Part shown: positions 8,413 through 17,978 of the stretch, in pieces
How positions within the stretch are numbered: position 1 is the first letter of the stretch
Layout: the number at the start of each line of letters is the position of its first letter
Assembly: GCF_947504105.1 (NCBI RefSeq)
Contig: NZ_CANNGP010000003.1
Span: 1-64,000, forward strand
From: an uncultured Tateyamaria sp.
Lineage (GTDB): Bacteria > Pseudomonadota > Alphaproteobacteria > Rhodobacterales > Rhodobacteraceae
Direction of reading: 5' to 3'
DNA: 64,000 bases
Translations under genes and position numbers: made by a program
Notes under the pieces: model-generated
Told to the model about the DNA's origin: nothing
The model's input: only the letters and a program-made list of their open reading frames with translations
The model's database searches: none

Positions 8413-10329
8413 ATGATGCGTTTGTCCTCCCTTCTGATTGTCGTCGTCACGTTCGCCGTGGCGGCTGTACTTGCGTTGGTGACGGCCAATCTTTCGGTCA
8501 ATCTGATCGAGGAAAACTCGGAAATCGGTGTGCGCGACGCGCTGGACACCGCGGGTTTGACCTGGGCCGAGGTCGAGGCCGACGGCTTGCAGGTCACCCT
8601 TGCCGGCATTGCACCAACCGAAGCGATCCGCTTTGCGGCATTGTCCACTGCCGGCAGCGTTGTCGACGCGGCCCGTGTCATCGACGAGATGGAGGTGGAA
8701 GCCGCGGCGGCGATTGCCCCGCCGCGCTTTTCGGCTGAAATCCTACGCAACGATGCCGGGTTGTCGATCATCGGTCTGATCCCCGCGGCAACGGATCGAA
8801 CAGCCGTAATCGACCGCATTACGGCCATTGCGGGCGACCTGCAGGTGACTGACCTGATCGAGGTGGCAGATTATCCGGCCCCGGACGGATGGGAAGAATC
8901 GCTTGGCTTTTCACTCGCCGCCATGGAGCGTTTGCCCCGCGCCAAAGTATCGGTCACAGCGGGTCGCGTGTCGATCAAGGCCATCACCGACAGCGCAGAG
9001 GAAAAGGCGCAGCTTGAAACGCAGTTGAACCGCGCCACGCCGCCCGGGTTGCGTGTAGCCCTCGATATCGCCGCACCGCGCCCCGTCATAACCCCGTTCA
9101 CCTTGCGGCTGGTCAAGGACGAGGACGGCACCCGCTTCGATGCCTGTTCTGCCGATACCGAAGCTGCACGCACGCGGATCGTTACCGCGGCTCTGGAAGC
9201 GGGGTTAGCCGGCTCTGCGACCTGTACGGTCGGCATGGGAGTACCCAGCCCGAACTGGAGCACCGCCGTGGAGCAATCCATTGCAGCTCTGGCCGAATTG
9301 GGTGCGGGATCTGTCACCTTTTCCGATGCGGACATCACTCTGATTGCCGCCGAAGGTACTCCACAAACCGATTTCGACCGCATCGTGGGCGAATTGGAAA
9401 ACCAGTTGCCCGAAGTGTTTGCGCTTTATGCCAAGCTGCCTGAGACAGTGGACCCCAACCAGGGCCCGCCAGAGTTTGTTGCCACGCTCAGCCCCGAAGG
9501 TCTGGTGCAATTGCGTGGTCGCATTTCGGATGAAAATCTGCGGTCACTGGTGGACAGCTACGCGCAGGCTGCCTTTGGCTCAAATAGTGTTTATACCGCA
9601 ACGCGTATTGTCGAAGGCTTGCCCTCGACCTGGCCAGTGCGCGTTCTAACCGGCCTTGAGGCTCTGTCACAACTGTCGAATGGCGCCGTGACCGTGACCC
9701 CTGATACCGTGACAGTGTCCGGCAACACCGGTAACCCAAAGGCAAGCACCAACATTGCCACGTTGCTCGCCTCAAAGCTGGGAGAAGCGGAAGAGTTCGA
9801 CATCCGTGTCACATATCAGGAAAAACTGAATCCCATAGCTGCTCTTCCAACTCCTGATGAATGTGAGGCAGAGATCGCAACGATCCTGTCATCCTCCAAG
9901 ATCACCTTCGAACCGGGCAGCGCAACCATCGACGCCAGTGCGCTTGGCACAATGGACGACATTTCCGAAGTGCTGCGCCAATGCGGTGACCTACGGTTGG
10001 AAATTCAGGGCCACACTGACAGCCAGGGCCGGGAAGAGATGAACTTGAACCTCAGCCAAGCCCGCGCCCAATCGGTGTTGAATGAGTTGAGAGCTCGGCG
10101 CGTGCTGACGGCCACCTATTCCGCCAGAGGCTACGGTGAGGCCGATCCAATCGCGGAAAATGACAGCGAAGAAGGACGCGAAGCCAACCGGCGCATTGAA
10201 TTCAAACTGATCCGCCCAGCCCCTTCCGCTCCGGAAGGTGAAACAACGCTGGAAACCCTGGCCGGAACAGGCGATACAGAGGCGGGCACAGAGGACAGCG
10301 CCGAAGGACAGGACGATGAGCAGAACTGA
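8413..10329 (+). CDS. OmpA-family envelope protein with BON-like repeats
   Basis: A 638-residue protein from ATG at 8413 (a second ATG follows at once). An N-terminal hydrophobic helix (LSSLLIVVVTFAVAAVLALV) acts as signal anchor. The long middle part contains repeated segments of the BON type, for example near residues 38-100 and again later, a fold that contacts membranes. The C-terminal 110 residues are an OmpA peptidoglycan-binding domain: ITFEPGSATIDASA, then LEIQGHTDSQGREEMNLNLS and EGREANRRIEF. The protein should sit in the periplasm anchored to the inner membrane and touch the cell wall. Its 3' end overlaps the next gene by 14 bp. Confidence 0.85.
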   Translation: MMRLSSLLIVVVTFAVAAVLALVTANLSVNLIEENSEIGVRDALDTAGLTWAEVEADGLQVTLAGIAPTEAIRFAALSTAGSVVDAARVIDEMEVEAAAAIAPPRFSAEILRNDAGLSIIGLIPAATDRTAVIDRITAIAGDLQVTDLIEVADYPAPDGWEESLGFSLAAMERLPRAKVSVTAGRVSIKAITDSAEEKAQLETQLNRATPPGLRVALDIAAPRPVITPFTLRLVKDEDGTRFDACSADTEAARTRIVTAALEAGLAGSATCTVGMGVPSPNWSTAVEQSIAALAELGAGSVTFSDADITLIAAEGTPQTDFDRIVGELENQLPEVFALYAKLPETVDPNQGPPEFVATLSPEGLVQLRGRISDENLRSLVDSYAQAAFGSNSVYTATRIVEGLPSTWPVRVLTGLEALSQLSNGAVTVTPDTVTVSGNTGNPKASTNIATLLASKLGEAEEFDIRVTYQEKLNPIAALPTPDECEAEIATILSSSKITFEPGSATIDASALGTMDDISEVLRQCGDLRLEIQGHTDSQGREEMNLNLSQARAQSVLNELRARRVLTATYSARGYGEADPIAENDSEEGREANRRIEFKLIRPAPSAPEGETTLETLAGTGDTEAGTEDSAEGQDDEQN

Positions 10330-10642
10330 GTTCGTCATTGCGACAGCCATCATTCTTTTCATTGCGTTTTGCCTTGGCTGGTTTGCCAACTGGCTAATCC
10401 ATCGCTTTACCCGTGTCGCAGCCGGGGATGTGGCAGAACTGGACCGTATGAGCCAGGAACTGCACGAAGCCGAGGAAACGCGCGATCAGGCCATCACCTA
10501 TCTGCAGCAACGCGAAGCTGAGCTGACCAACCAGCTGAGCCAGACAGAGGCCGAATTGCGCGCGGCCATGGACGGGTTGCGCGACGCGCGGCAAGAGACG
10601 GAAGAACTGCGCGCCTGGATTGACCGCCAGCAGGCAAGCTAG
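10316..10642 (+). CDS. Small inner-membrane coiled-coil protein
   Basis: A 108-residue protein starting MSRTEFVIATAIILFIAFCLGWFANW, a single membrane helix. The rest is a charged heptad-rich coiled coil (AELDRMSQELHEAEETRD and onward to the C-terminus). The ATG lies inside the last codons of the OmpA-like gene, so the two are coupled in translation and probably act together at the envelope. Specific function unknown. The 190 bp that follow hold no gene I can support. Confidence 0.8.
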   Translation: MSRTEFVIATAIILFIAFCLGWFANWLIHRFTRVAAGDVAELDRMSQELHEAEETRDQAITYLQQREAELTNQLSQTEAELRAAMDGLRDARQETEELRAWIDRQQAS

Positions 10643-10832
10643 CGACAGGGCCGGTTCAATAGCCGCCAAGCAATTTCCGTCTCCTAAATCCACCAAGCGT
10701 TCCGTTAGCCGTCCAAGTTGCACCCGTTGGTGGTGTACGGATGCTGCACGCGGGTGGCACCCTCCAAAATGGCGATTCAGCTATGTTAACAGGGGATGAA
10801 TCACCCAGCTAATCGCCAACCTGTGCACCACG

Positions 10833-11273
10833 TCACCAGCGCGTCAGCGCGTCTTCGTCTTCATCCCGCGCAGCGACCCATTCGGCGCCATCTTGGGTGA
10901 TCTCCCGCTTCCAGAACGGGGCGCGGGATTTGAGATAATCCATCAGAAATTCCGCAGCCTCGAACGCATCCTTCCGGTGTCGCGCGGCGGTGGCGACCAT
11001 CATGATCATCTCGCCAACCGCAAGCCGTCCGTGCCGGTGGATCACCAGCGCGTCTTCCAGTGACCAGCGGGTAACGGCTTGGTCTGCGATCTCGGTCAGG
11101 GCTGCTTCGGTCATGCCGGGATAGTGTTCAATCTCCATCGCCCGCAGCCCGCCGTCGACGTCCCGCACGATGCCGGTAAACGTCACGATGGCACCGGACA
11201 CGGCGCGCGCCCTGGCAAATTCCTCGGCTTCCATCCCGAAGTCGAACGGCGCATCCTGAACAGCAATGTGCAT
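10833..11273 (-). CDS. moaE: Molybdopterin synthase catalytic subunit MoaE
   Basis: A 146-residue protein that with MoaD converts precursor Z (cyclic pyranopterin monophosphate) to molybdopterin. Signature stretches are GAIVTFTGIVRDVDGG, the LEIEHYPGM-like AMEIEHYPGMTEAAL, VIHRHGRLAVGE and FLMDYLKSRAPFWKRE with the conserved lysines. It lies three bases downstream of moaD, with which its product forms the heterotetramer. Needed for any molybdoenzyme, including an assimilatory nitrate reductase if one follows outside the window. Confidence 0.94.
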   Translation of the reverse strand: MHIAVQDAPFDFGMEAEEFARARAVSGAIVTFTGIVRDVDGGLRAMEIEHYPGMTEAALTEIADQAVTRWSLEDALVIHRHGRLAVGEMIMMVATAARHRKDAFEAAEFLMDYLKSRAPFWKREITQDGAEWVAARDEDEDALTRW

Positions 11274-11276
11274 ATA

Positions 11277-11522
11277 TCAACCGCCCGTCATCGGTGGAAA
11301 GAACGCGACTTCGCGCGCACCGGAGAGCGGCGCATCGAAGCCGGTCAGTTGTTGGTCTACGGCCACTCGCAGGGCTGTAATGTCGGCGAAAGCCGCGGCA
11401 TAACGATCCTCGCGGGCGCGGAGTTCGTCGACAAGGTCCATGACCGTAACCGCTTGTGTTTCAACGGCCTCACGCGGGATGCCGATCCGTTCACGAACCC
11501 AGGCAAAATAGAGCACGTCCAT
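11277..11522 (-). CDS. moaD: Molybdopterin synthase sulfur carrier subunit MoaD
   Basis: An 81-residue ubiquitin-like protein. The C-terminus ends FFPPMTGG, the double glycine that is adenylated and thiocarboxylated to donate sulfur to MoaE. The start is ambiguous: ATG at 11522 (MDVLYFAWVRERIG), ATG at 11525 or GTG at 11531. I prefer 11522 because an AGGG element lies at the right distance. The stop of pgsA overlaps the start region. Confidence 0.9.
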   Translation of the reverse strand: MDVLYFAWVRERIGIPREAVETQAVTVMDLVDELRAREDRYAAAFADITALRVAVDQQLTGFDAPLSGAREVAFFPPMTGG

Positions 11523-11527
11523 CATTG

Positions 11528-12187
11528 TCACCCTTTCAGGTAAGGCATCGCCTTACGGAAGTAATCCCACCCGGTGATAAAGGTAAGTGCGGCAGCGATC
11601 CACAGCAACCAAAGGCCTATGCGACCCGACCAATCGGCACCTGCCAGTTTCCACGCGAGACCCAGATGATCGGGTTCGTCGCCATTCAGGATGGCGCTGA
11701 CCATCGCCTGATCCATACCCCAGATCGACATGCCGAAATAATGCTCAAACACACCTTGAGAGAACAGCACCGCGATGGCGATCATCTGAAGGGTCGTCTT
11801 CCATTTCGCCAGCTTCGTGACACTCAGCGTCCCGGCAGTATCGCCCAGATATTCGCGGAGGCCTGACACGAAAACCTCGCGGAAAAGGATCATTGTCGCG
11901 GGCAAGACGAGCCATGGCGACCAACTGGAAAAGCCAATGATGACCATCAACGCGATCACAACCATCGCCTTGTCTGCGATGGGATCAAGCATGGTGCCCA
12001 GTTTTGTTTGTTGCCCCCACGCCCGTGCGAGGTAGCCGTCGAACCAGTCCGTGATAGCAGCCCCAACGAACAGGATCACCGCAAGGATATCGGCATAAGG
12101 TCGGGTGAAGTACAGGAACATGACGGCGACAAGTGGGGCTGCGATCAGACGTAGAGTCGTCAGGATGTTCGGGATATTCCAGTTCAT
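11528..12187 (-). CDS. pgsA: CDP-diacylglycerol-glycerol-3-phosphate 3-phosphatidyltransferase
   Basis: A 219-residue membrane enzyme that makes phosphatidylglycerophosphate, the precursor of phosphatidylglycerol and cardiolipin. The CDP-alcohol phosphotransferase motif is clear: DWFDGYLARAWGQQTKLGTMLDPIADK, fitting D(x2)DG(x2)AR(x8)G(x3)D(x3)D, near residues 42-70. Around five hydrophobic segments are present. It begins the pgsA-moaD-moaE group and follows uvrC on the same strand. Confidence 0.95.
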   Translation of the reverse strand: MNWNIPNILTTLRLIAAPLVAVMFLYFTRPYADILAVILFVGAAITDWFDGYLARAWGQQTKLGTMLDPIADKAMVVIALMVIIGFSSWSPWLVLPATMILFREVFVSGLREYLGDTAGTLSVTKLAKWKTTLQMIAIAVLFSQGVFEHYFGMSIWGMDQAMVSAILNGDEPDHLGLAWKLAGADWSGRIGLWLLWIAAALTFITGWDYFRKAMPYLKG

Positions 12188-12244
12188 GCCGTACCTCTAG
12201 CGTGTCCCGTGTCAGGCAGGAAGGGGGTGTACGACACCTGCGCC

Positions 12245-14131
12245 CTACTGATCGTGAAAGAAGTCATAGACCTTTTGCGCCAGCCCTTCTGACACACCGT
12301 CGACCGCCTTGAGGTCGGCAAGGTTGGCGCGGCTTACGGCTTTGGCCGACCCGAAATGAGCCAGCAGCGCACGCTTGCGCGCGGCGCCCACGCCCGGAAT
12401 GTCATCGAGCGGGTTCTTCATGTTGGATTTGGCCCGCTTGGCCCGGTGTGTACCGATAGCAAAGCGGTGCGCCTCGTCCCGCATCCGCTGCACAAAGTAA
12501 AGCACGGGATCGTTGTGGCGCAGAGCAAATGGGCGTTGGCCGACACGGTGGAATTCTTCCTTACCCGCATCGCGATCCACCCCCTTGGCCACGCCCACCA
12601 TAGGAATATCCTCAACCCCGTGCTCGGCCATGATCTGAGCAACTGCACTCACCTGCCCGGCTCCGCCATCAATCAGCAACAGATCGGGCCACATGCCCTT
12701 GGCCCGGTCGGGGTCTTCGCTGAGCAGACGTTTGAAGCGGCGGTGCAGCACTTCCTTCATCATGCCAAAGTCGTCACCGGGGGTCAGGTCGTCGCCCTTG
12801 ATGTTGAACTTGCGGTAGCTGTTTTTCATGAACCCATCGGGACCAGCAACGATCATGGCGCCAACTGCGTTGGTGCCTTGAATGTGCGAGTTGTCATAGA
12901 CTTCGATCCGTTCGGGCGGTTCAGGCAATTCGAAGGCGTCCGCCAGTCCGCGCAGCAACTTGGCCTGCGTGGCGCTTTCGGACATCTTGCGGGCGAGGCT
13001 TTCGCGGGCATTGCGCAAAGCTGAATCAACCAGTTCCGCCTTTTCGCCGCGTTGGGGGACCAGCAGTTCGACTTTGCGGCCCAGTTTCTGTGTCAGCGCT
13101 TCAGCCATAAGGTCGGGGTTTTCGATCTCGTTCGACAGGATCAACTGCCGAGGAGGTTCCTTGGTGTCGTAGAACTGGCCCAGGAACGCCTCAAGCACCT
13201 CGGCCGCATCCACATCCGCACCGACGCGAGGGTAGAAGTCGCGGTTGCCCCAGTTCTGGTTGGCGCGGATAAAGAACACCTGAACACAAGCTTGCCCACT
13301 GTCCATGTGAAGGGCAACGATGTCTGCCTCGGTGACACCACGCGGATTGATACCCTGAGCAGACTGCACCTGTGTCATCGCGCGGATGCGGTCGCGCAGC
13401 GCGGCGGCACGTTCAAATTCCATCTCTTCCGAGGCCTGCTGCATCTGGTCAGCGAGTTTTGCCTGAATGTCAGTGCTTTTGCCGGACAGAAAGCGTTCGG
13501 CATCCTTGACCGATTGAGCGTAGTCGGCTTCCGAAATCAGGCCCACGCATGGTCCTGAACACCGCTTGATCTGGTACAGCAAGCAGGGGCGCGTGCGGCT
13601 CTCGAACATCGAATCCGTGCAATTGCGCAGCAGGAACACCTTTTGCAGCTGGTTCAGCGTGCGGTTCACCGCACCTGCGCTGGCGAAAGGTCCGTAATAT
13701 GCCCCCTTCTGCTTTTTTGCCCCGCGATGCTTTTTGATTTGCGCATAGGCGTGATCGCCAGTCACAAGGATATTTGGAAAGCTCTTGTCGTCCCGCAGCA
13801 GCACGTTGAACTTGGGTTTGAGCTGCTTGATCAGGTTCTGTTCGAGCAGCAGTGCCTCGGTTTCTGTCCGTGTGGTCAGGAACATCATCGACGCCGTCAT
13901 CGAGATCATGCGGGCAATCCGGCCACTGTGACCGGAGGGTCGCGCATAATTGGAGACGCGCGCGCGCAGGTTGCGAGCCTTGCCCACGTAGAGAACCCGG
14001 CTTTCACGATCAAGCATCCTGTAGACGCCAGGGGATGAATCCAGCGTCTTGAGATAGCCCTGGATCACTTCGTGCCCGACAGGCGCGAGGTGTTCAATTT
14101 GGGCGTGTGAGGATGGCTTGTTTGTTTCCAT
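12245..14131 (-). CDS. uvrC: Excinuclease ABC subunit C
   Basis: A 628-residue nucleotide-excision-repair endonuclease from ATG at 14131 (METNKPSSH); a longer frame extends upstream but has no family similarity. Domains in order: GIY-YIG nuclease ([21 protein letters not shown], incision 3' of the lesion), UVR motif ([20 protein letters not shown]) for UvrB contact, RNase H-like nuclease with [19 protein letters not shown] and [10 protein letters not shown], and C-terminal helix-hairpin-helix ([16 protein letters not shown]). Length is normal. Confidence 0.96.
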   Translation of the reverse strand: METNKPSSHAQIEHLAPVGHEVIQGYLKTLDSSPGVYRMLDRESRVLYVGKARNLRARVSNYARPSGHSGRIARMISMTASMMFLTTRTETEALLLEQNLIKQLKPKFNVLLRDDKSFPNILVTGDHAYAQIKKHRGAKKQKGAYYGPFASAGAVNRTLNQLQKVFLLRNCTDSMFESRTRPCLLYQIKRCSGPCVGLISEADYAQSVKDAERFLSGKSTDIQAKLADQMQQASEEMEFERAAALRDRIRAMTQVQSAQGINPRGVTEADIVALHMDSGQACVQVFFIRANQNWGNRDFYPRVGADVDAAEVLEAFLGQFYDTKEPPRQLILSNEIENPDLMAEALTQKLGRKVELLVPQRGEKAELVDSALRNARESLARKMSESATQAKLLRGLADAFELPEPPERIEVYDNSHIQGTNAVGAMIVAGPDGFMKNSYRKFNIKGDDLTPGDDFGMMKEVLHRRFKRLLSEDPDRAKGMWPDLLLIDGGAGQVSAVAQIMAEHGVEDIPMVGVAKGVDRDAGKEEFHRVGQRPFALRHNDPVLYFVQRMRDEAHRFAIGTHRAKRAKSNMKNPLDDIPGVGAARKRALLAHFGSAKAVSRANLADLKAVDGVSEGLAQKVYDFFHDQ

Positions 14132-14419
14132 GCGATTCGTGCTGTCTTTCCTGTTTTGGCTGCACTTATTTGACTGGTCGATCAAGCATACTTGCATCCA
14201 CGGATCATGTGGATAAGTGTGCGGGTAACTTCTGGCCGTTTGGGTTTTTTCTTTGTTTTTTGGGCGTTTCGCTGGAATGCCTAATTTTTAGGCACATATC
14301 CAACACGTTGTTTTCACTTCATTTTTAATTACACAGGCAACAAGTCACTGAAATCACAGGGCTTTTAGTAACAGTTTTGTAACCAAAATGAATCCAGTGC
14401 AAAACTCACCTAGCGTCAT
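14132..14419. other. AT-rich intergenic stretch upstream of uvrC
   Basis: About 288 bp, clearly more AT-rich than the neighbouring genes, with runs such as GGGTTTTTTCTTTGTTTTTTGG. It holds the promoter side of uvrC and the 3' side of the SDR gene. A perfect inverted repeat, TGCCTAA TTT TTAGGCA, lies at 14278-14294; it may be a regulatory site or a hairpin. I see no protein-coding signal. Confidence 0.5.
14278..14294. repeat. Perfect 7-bp inverted repeat with 3-bp spacer
   Basis: TGCCTAA and TTAGGCA flank TTT, 147 bp upstream of the uvrC start and 126 bp downstream of the SDR stop. Without a T-run on the minus strand it is not a clear terminator for the SDR gene; an operator is possible. Confidence 0.4.
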
Positions 14420-15199
14420 CTACTCCACCCCGATCACATCAGGCGTTTCCCACGCCAAATGTTGTCCTCCATCCACGCATAAAAGCTGCCCCGTAATCCC
14501 CGGTGAATCGAGGAAATAACCCAGCGCGCCGACAATATCCGCGGGATTGGATCCACGCTCCAAAACGGTAGCTGCCCGTTGCTTGGCGAAGTGTTCAGCG
14601 CTTTGGCGGCCACCCTGCAACGTTGGACCCGGTCCGATTGCGTTGACGCGTATCACGGGTGCCAGAGCCCGTGCGCTGGTCTGTGTCAGCGCCCAGAGCC
14701 CCATCTTGGCGATTGTGTATGTCATGAACTCGGGCGTGAGCTTGCGCACACGTTGATCCACCATATTCAGGATCAACCCGGCCGCGACCGGCTCATTCAT
14801 ATCGTCTTGCGTGGGCATCAGCCCCTGGGCCGCCATGGCCTGTGTCAGTACGAACGGTGCGCGCAGATTGCTTTCCATGTGCCGGTCCCAGCTGTCCCGG
14901 GTGGCGCTCTCTACGGTGTCGTATTCGAAGATGGAGGCATTGTTCACTAGGCAGGTGATCGAACCACCCAGCGCGTCCACGGCGCGTTCGAACAGCGTTT
15001 GTGTGTCAGCCTCGTCCAGCAGGTTGGCCTGCAAAGCGACACCACGCTGCCCCTTGGCTTCGATCTGTGCGACTGTTTCGCGCGCGCCCTTGTCCGAGCT
15101 GGCGTAGTGCACGGCCACATCATAGCCACGCCCCGCCAGATAGACGGCCATGGCCTGGCCCAGGCGATGCCCTGCCCCTGTTACTAGTGCGCGCGTCAT
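14420..15199 (-). CDS. Pteridine-reductase-like short-chain dehydrogenase (FolM/PTR1 type)
   Basis: A 259-residue NAD(P)-binding SDR from ATG at 15199, chosen because GAGGGAGG lies just upstream. The Rossmann motif is TGAGHRLG, with the arginine typical of PTR1/FolM (NADPH preference). The usual catalytic serine is missing; instead LILNMVDQRVRK places Asp ahead of the YTIAK motif (YxxxK), as in Leishmania pteridine reductase, where Asp-Tyr-Lys form the active site. This suggests reduction of dihydropterin or dihydrofolate rather than an alcohol. The residue near the C-terminus, GQLLCVDGGQHLAW, is standard. Substrate not proven. Lies 20 bp downstream of the antiporter. Confidence 0.8.
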   Translation of the reverse strand: MTRALVTGAGHRLGQAMAVYLAGRGYDVAVHYASSDKGARETVAQIEAKGQRGVALQANLLDEADTQTLFERAVDALGGSITCLVNNASIFEYDTVESATRDSWDRHMESNLRAPFVLTQAMAAQGLMPTQDDMNEPVAAGLILNMVDQRVRKLTPEFMTYTIAKMGLWALTQTSARALAPVIRVNAIGPGPTLQGGRQSAEHFAKQRAATVLERGSNPADIVGALGYFLDSPGITGQLLCVDGGQHLAWETPDVIGVE

Positions 15200-15219
15200 C
15201 GCACCCTCCCTCTTCGAAA

Positions 15220-16182
15220 TCAGCTTAGTACGATAGCCAGATAGGTCAGATAGAGGACGGTCAAGATCACGCCCCAAACCCGCGTAATATCACGGCGCAT
15301 GTACACGAATGGCACCAGCAGGATAGATGCACCCAGCATGACCCACAGGTCAAACTGCAGGAACCCGGAATCCACGGGGATCGGCCCCACAAAGCTGGCC
15401 ACGCCAATGATGGCGAGCAGGTTGAACATGTTTGAACCGATGACATTGCCCAGCGCAACGTCCGCCTGCCGACGCAGCGCTGCCATGACCGTTGTCGCAA
15501 GCTCGGGCAGGGACGTGCCCACAGCCACAAGCGTCAGGCCAATAACGGTATCACTGACGCCGTACATCTTCGCAATGATCGTCGCATTATCGACCAGCAG
15601 GTCAGCCCCCAACGGCAAGCCGATCAGGCCAAGGATCAAGAAGACCGCAATACGCCAGCCGGGCAGGTCCGGATCCACCCCTTCGATTTCCTCTGGATCC
15701 GCTGTTGCATCCGCACATGCCGCGCGGTGGCCTCTGGCCTCACGCGCAGCATCCCACAGGACAAACCCAAGCGCAGCCAAAAGGACAATCGCCGCGATCC
15801 AGTCAAACACTCCGCGGAAGGCAAGCGCTATAAACAGGATCGAGGCCGCGATCATGAAATTGTAGGTCTTTTTCGTCTCGCACTCGGACGTGTGCATCGT
15901 CGCAAGTAGCGCAGGGATACCTAAAACCAGCAGGATGTTTGCAGTATTGGACCCAACCACGTTGCCCATCGCAATCCCCGGCGCATCGTCCAGTACCGCC
16001 TGAATGGCTATCAATAACTCTGGCGCCGATGTGCCGAAGGCGACAATCGTAAGGCTTACAATCAAGGCAGGCACGCCTAAACGCAGAGACAGGTTCACGG
16101 CCCCTTTGACCAGAGAGTCGCCCGCCAGAAGCAGGATGACCAAACCGAGACCGCTGAGCAGCCATGGCATTGCAACAGCCAT
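15220..16182 (-). CDS. Calcium/sodium antiporter, YrbG-like (CaCA superfamily)
   Basis: A 320-residue membrane protein with about ten helices and the two inverted alpha repeats of cation/calcium exchangers: VAFGTSAPELLIAIQA with GNVVGSNTANILLVLG in the first half and LVAVGTSLPELATTVMA with GNVIGSNMFNLLAIIG in the second. A central charged loop (about residues 150-175) separates the halves. The start at 16182 is supported by a TGATG overlap with the stop of the preceding small gene. It likely exchanges Ca2+ (or other cations) for Na+ or H+. Confidence 0.9.
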   Translation of the reverse strand: MAVAMPWLLSGLGLVILLLAGDSLVKGAVNLSLRLGVPALIVSLTIVAFGTSAPELLIAIQAVLDDAPGIAMGNVVGSNTANILLVLGIPALLATMHTSECETKKTYNFMIAASILFIALAFRGVFDWIAAIVLLAALGFVLWDAAREARGHRAACADATADPEEIEGVDPDLPGWRIAVFLILGLIGLPLGADLLVDNATIIAKMYGVSDTVIGLTLVAVGTSLPELATTVMAALRRQADVALGNVIGSNMFNLLAIIGVASFVGPIPVDSGFLQFDLWVMLGASILLVPFVYMRRDITRVWGVILTVLYLTYLAIVLS

Positions 16183-16346
16183 CAAGTTCCACCCCGCCCA
16201 CACGTGCATTTGCCCTTGCCGATCCGGTAGCGTCCGCAGCTACATTTTGCGGATGCCAACCGCTTGCCGCCGATCCAGTGCAGTTTGCCAAAGACAGCCA
16301 GCACCGCAATGAAGGCAAGGAACAGAAGGACAATCTTGGACATCAT
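16182..16346 (-). CDS. Small membrane-anchored protein with two CxC motifs
   Basis: A 54-residue frame that starts MMSKIVLLFLAFIAVLAVFGKL, one hydrophobic helix, and continues to a short basic, cysteine-containing tail: KCSCGRYRIGKGKCTCGRGG. The four cysteines in two CxC pairs suggest metal or disulfide binding. Its stop overlaps the antiporter ATG by one base and it begins four bases from the S49 peptidase stop, so it fits exactly between its neighbours with no slack. The context supports a real gene; the function is unknown. Confidence 0.75.
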   Translation of the reverse strand: MMSKIVLLFLAFIAVLAVFGKLHWIGGKRLASAKCSCGRYRIGKGKCTCGRGGT

Positions 16347-16349
16347 GAA

Positions 16350-17147
16350 TTACAGTCCAAACCGGGCATAGGCCGCGCGTTCTTCGATGGACGACACGGC
16401 GTCGTCCATCAGGTGCGCCCCCAACCGAGCAAAGAAAGGACGTCGCACACCGTATCGACGGAATTTCACTTTTTCGCCGAACCGATCTTGCATCATCGGT
16501 TTGAGATGTCCGATCCCGTCAATCAGCCCAAGCGCCTTGGCCTTGTCAGCCAACCAGACTTCACCAGTGAACAAATCAGCTTCCGTATCAAGCTTGCCCA
16601 CCCGGCGGGCTTTCACATGTTCGATAAAATTGGTGTGGATATCATTAAGCAGCCCCTTGAGGCGTTCGACGTCTTCGGGTTTTTCGGGGCGGAATGGATC
16701 CAGCATGCTTTTGGACTTGCCAGCCGTATACACGCGCCGTTCCACGCCTTGCCTAGCCAGTAATTCATGCGCACCGAAACTCGCGGAAATGACACCAATG
16801 GATCCAACCACCGATGATGGGTCCGCATATATTTCATCCGCCGCCGCAGCCAACCAATAGCCGCCGGATGCAGCGACGTCTTCGACAAAGGCGATAACGG
16901 GCACATCTTTCTCCATTGCGAGCCTGCGGATGCGAGCACCGATCAGAGACGATTGTACGGCGCTGCCGCCGGGGGAATTAATTTCAAGCGCCACCGCAGC
17001 GGGTTTGCCACGGCTGAACGCCTTTTCAATGGCGCTGGTCAGCGCTTGACCATTCAGTGCACCACGCGATCCACCGGCAATGACCCCCTGCAGTCGCACG
17101 ACAGCGACCGTGGGGTCTGATTTCATGAAGGGGATCCAGCGTTTCAT
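16350..17147 (-). CDS. S49-family serine peptidase (SppA/SohB-like)
   Basis: A 265-residue protein from ATG at 17147 (MKRWIPFMKSD). The Ser-Lys dyad of signal-peptide peptidase relatives is present: DVAASGGYWLAAAADEI with the nucleophile serine near residue 108 and GKSKSMLDPFRPEKPED with the lysine near residue 161. LEINSPGGSAVQSSLI and VGSIGVISASFGAHELL are further signatures. It is a short, single-domain form without a clear N-terminal membrane helix from this start, so it may be cytosolic or loosely membrane bound. Family members degrade cleaved signal peptides or membrane proteins. Confidence 0.9.
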   Translation of the reverse strand: MKRWIPFMKSDPTVAVVRLQGVIAGGSRGALNGQALTSAIEKAFSRGKPAAVALEINSPGGSAVQSSLIGARIRRLAMEKDVPVIAFVEDVAASGGYWLAAAADEIYADPSSVVGSIGVISASFGAHELLARQGVERRVYTAGKSKSMLDPFRPEKPEDVERLKGLLNDIHTNFIEHVKARRVGKLDTEADLFTGEVWLADKAKALGLIDGIGHLKPMMQDRFGEKVKFRRYGVRRPFFARLGAHLMDDAVSSIEERAAYARFGL

Positions 17148-17216
17148 CTCAGCCCATGTAGAATGCAGCCCCGCACAGAACAAGGCCACATTGCAAAGGA
17201 GTTGTGCGCCGTTACG

Positions 17217-17978
17217 TTATTGCCGAATGCGCCAACCCGTCTTGAATATCCACCAGACGGCCCCAAGACACAGCGATGTAAAAAGTGCGATGGCAAACAG
17301 AGACGTTGCAATCGGGACGTCTTCGACCCCGAAAAAGGCCCAGCGAAAACCGGAAATCAGATAAACCACCGGATTGAACATCGAAATGGCCTGCCACACC
17401 GGCGGCAGCATCGAGATAGAATAGAACGATCCCCCCAGAAACACCAACGGGGTGACCACCAGCAGTGGCACCAGTTGCAGCTGTTCAAAATTGCTCGCCC
17501 AGATGCCGATGATGAACCCAAAAAGCGCGAAACTGACACAGGTCAGAAGCAGAAAAGCGATCATTGCCAATGGGTTCTGAATATCCAGGTCCACAAAGAA
17601 AAATGAGGTGATCAGGATGATGATCCCGATAAACATTGCCTTGGTGGCAGCCGCCCCAACATAGCCCATCACAATCTCGAGAAAACTGACAGGTGCGGAA
17701 AGCAATTCATAGATCGTGCCAATGAACTTGGGAAAGTAGATGCCAAAGGACGCGTTCGAAATACCTTGGGTCATCACCGTCAGCATGATGAGGCCCGGCA
17801 CGATGAACGCGCCATAACTAACCCCCTCGACCTGATCGATACGGCTGCCGATGGCGGCGCCGAAGACCACGAAGTACAGGGATGTGGACAGCACAGGCGA
17901 AATGAGGGATTGCGCGATGGTTCGAAAAAAACGTGCCATCTCAAAGGCATAAATGGCGCGAATTGCTGTCCAGTTCAT
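17217..17978 (-). CDS. ABC-2 type transporter permease (YadH-like)
   Basis: A 253-residue inner-membrane permease with six hydrophobic segments. It starts [40 protein letters not shown], the usual opening of the YadH/NodJ-type ABC-2 permeases, and has [25 protein letters not shown] and [31 protein letters not shown]. Its ATG overlaps the stop of the ATPase gene by four bases. Together they form an exporter of unknown substrate. Confidence 0.92.
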   Translation of the reverse strand: MNWTAIRAIYAFEMARFFRTIAQSLISPVLSTSLYFVVFGAAIGSRIDQVEGVSYGAFIVPGLIMLTVMTQGISNASFGIYFPKFIGTIYELLSAPVSFLEIVMGYVGAAATKAMFIGIIILITSFFFVDLDIQNPLAMIAFLLLTCVSFALFGFIIGIWASNFEQLQLVPLLVVTPLVFLGGSFYSISMLPPVWQAISMFNPVVYLISGFRWAFFGVEDVPIATSLFAIALFTSLCLGAVWWIFKTGWRIRQ

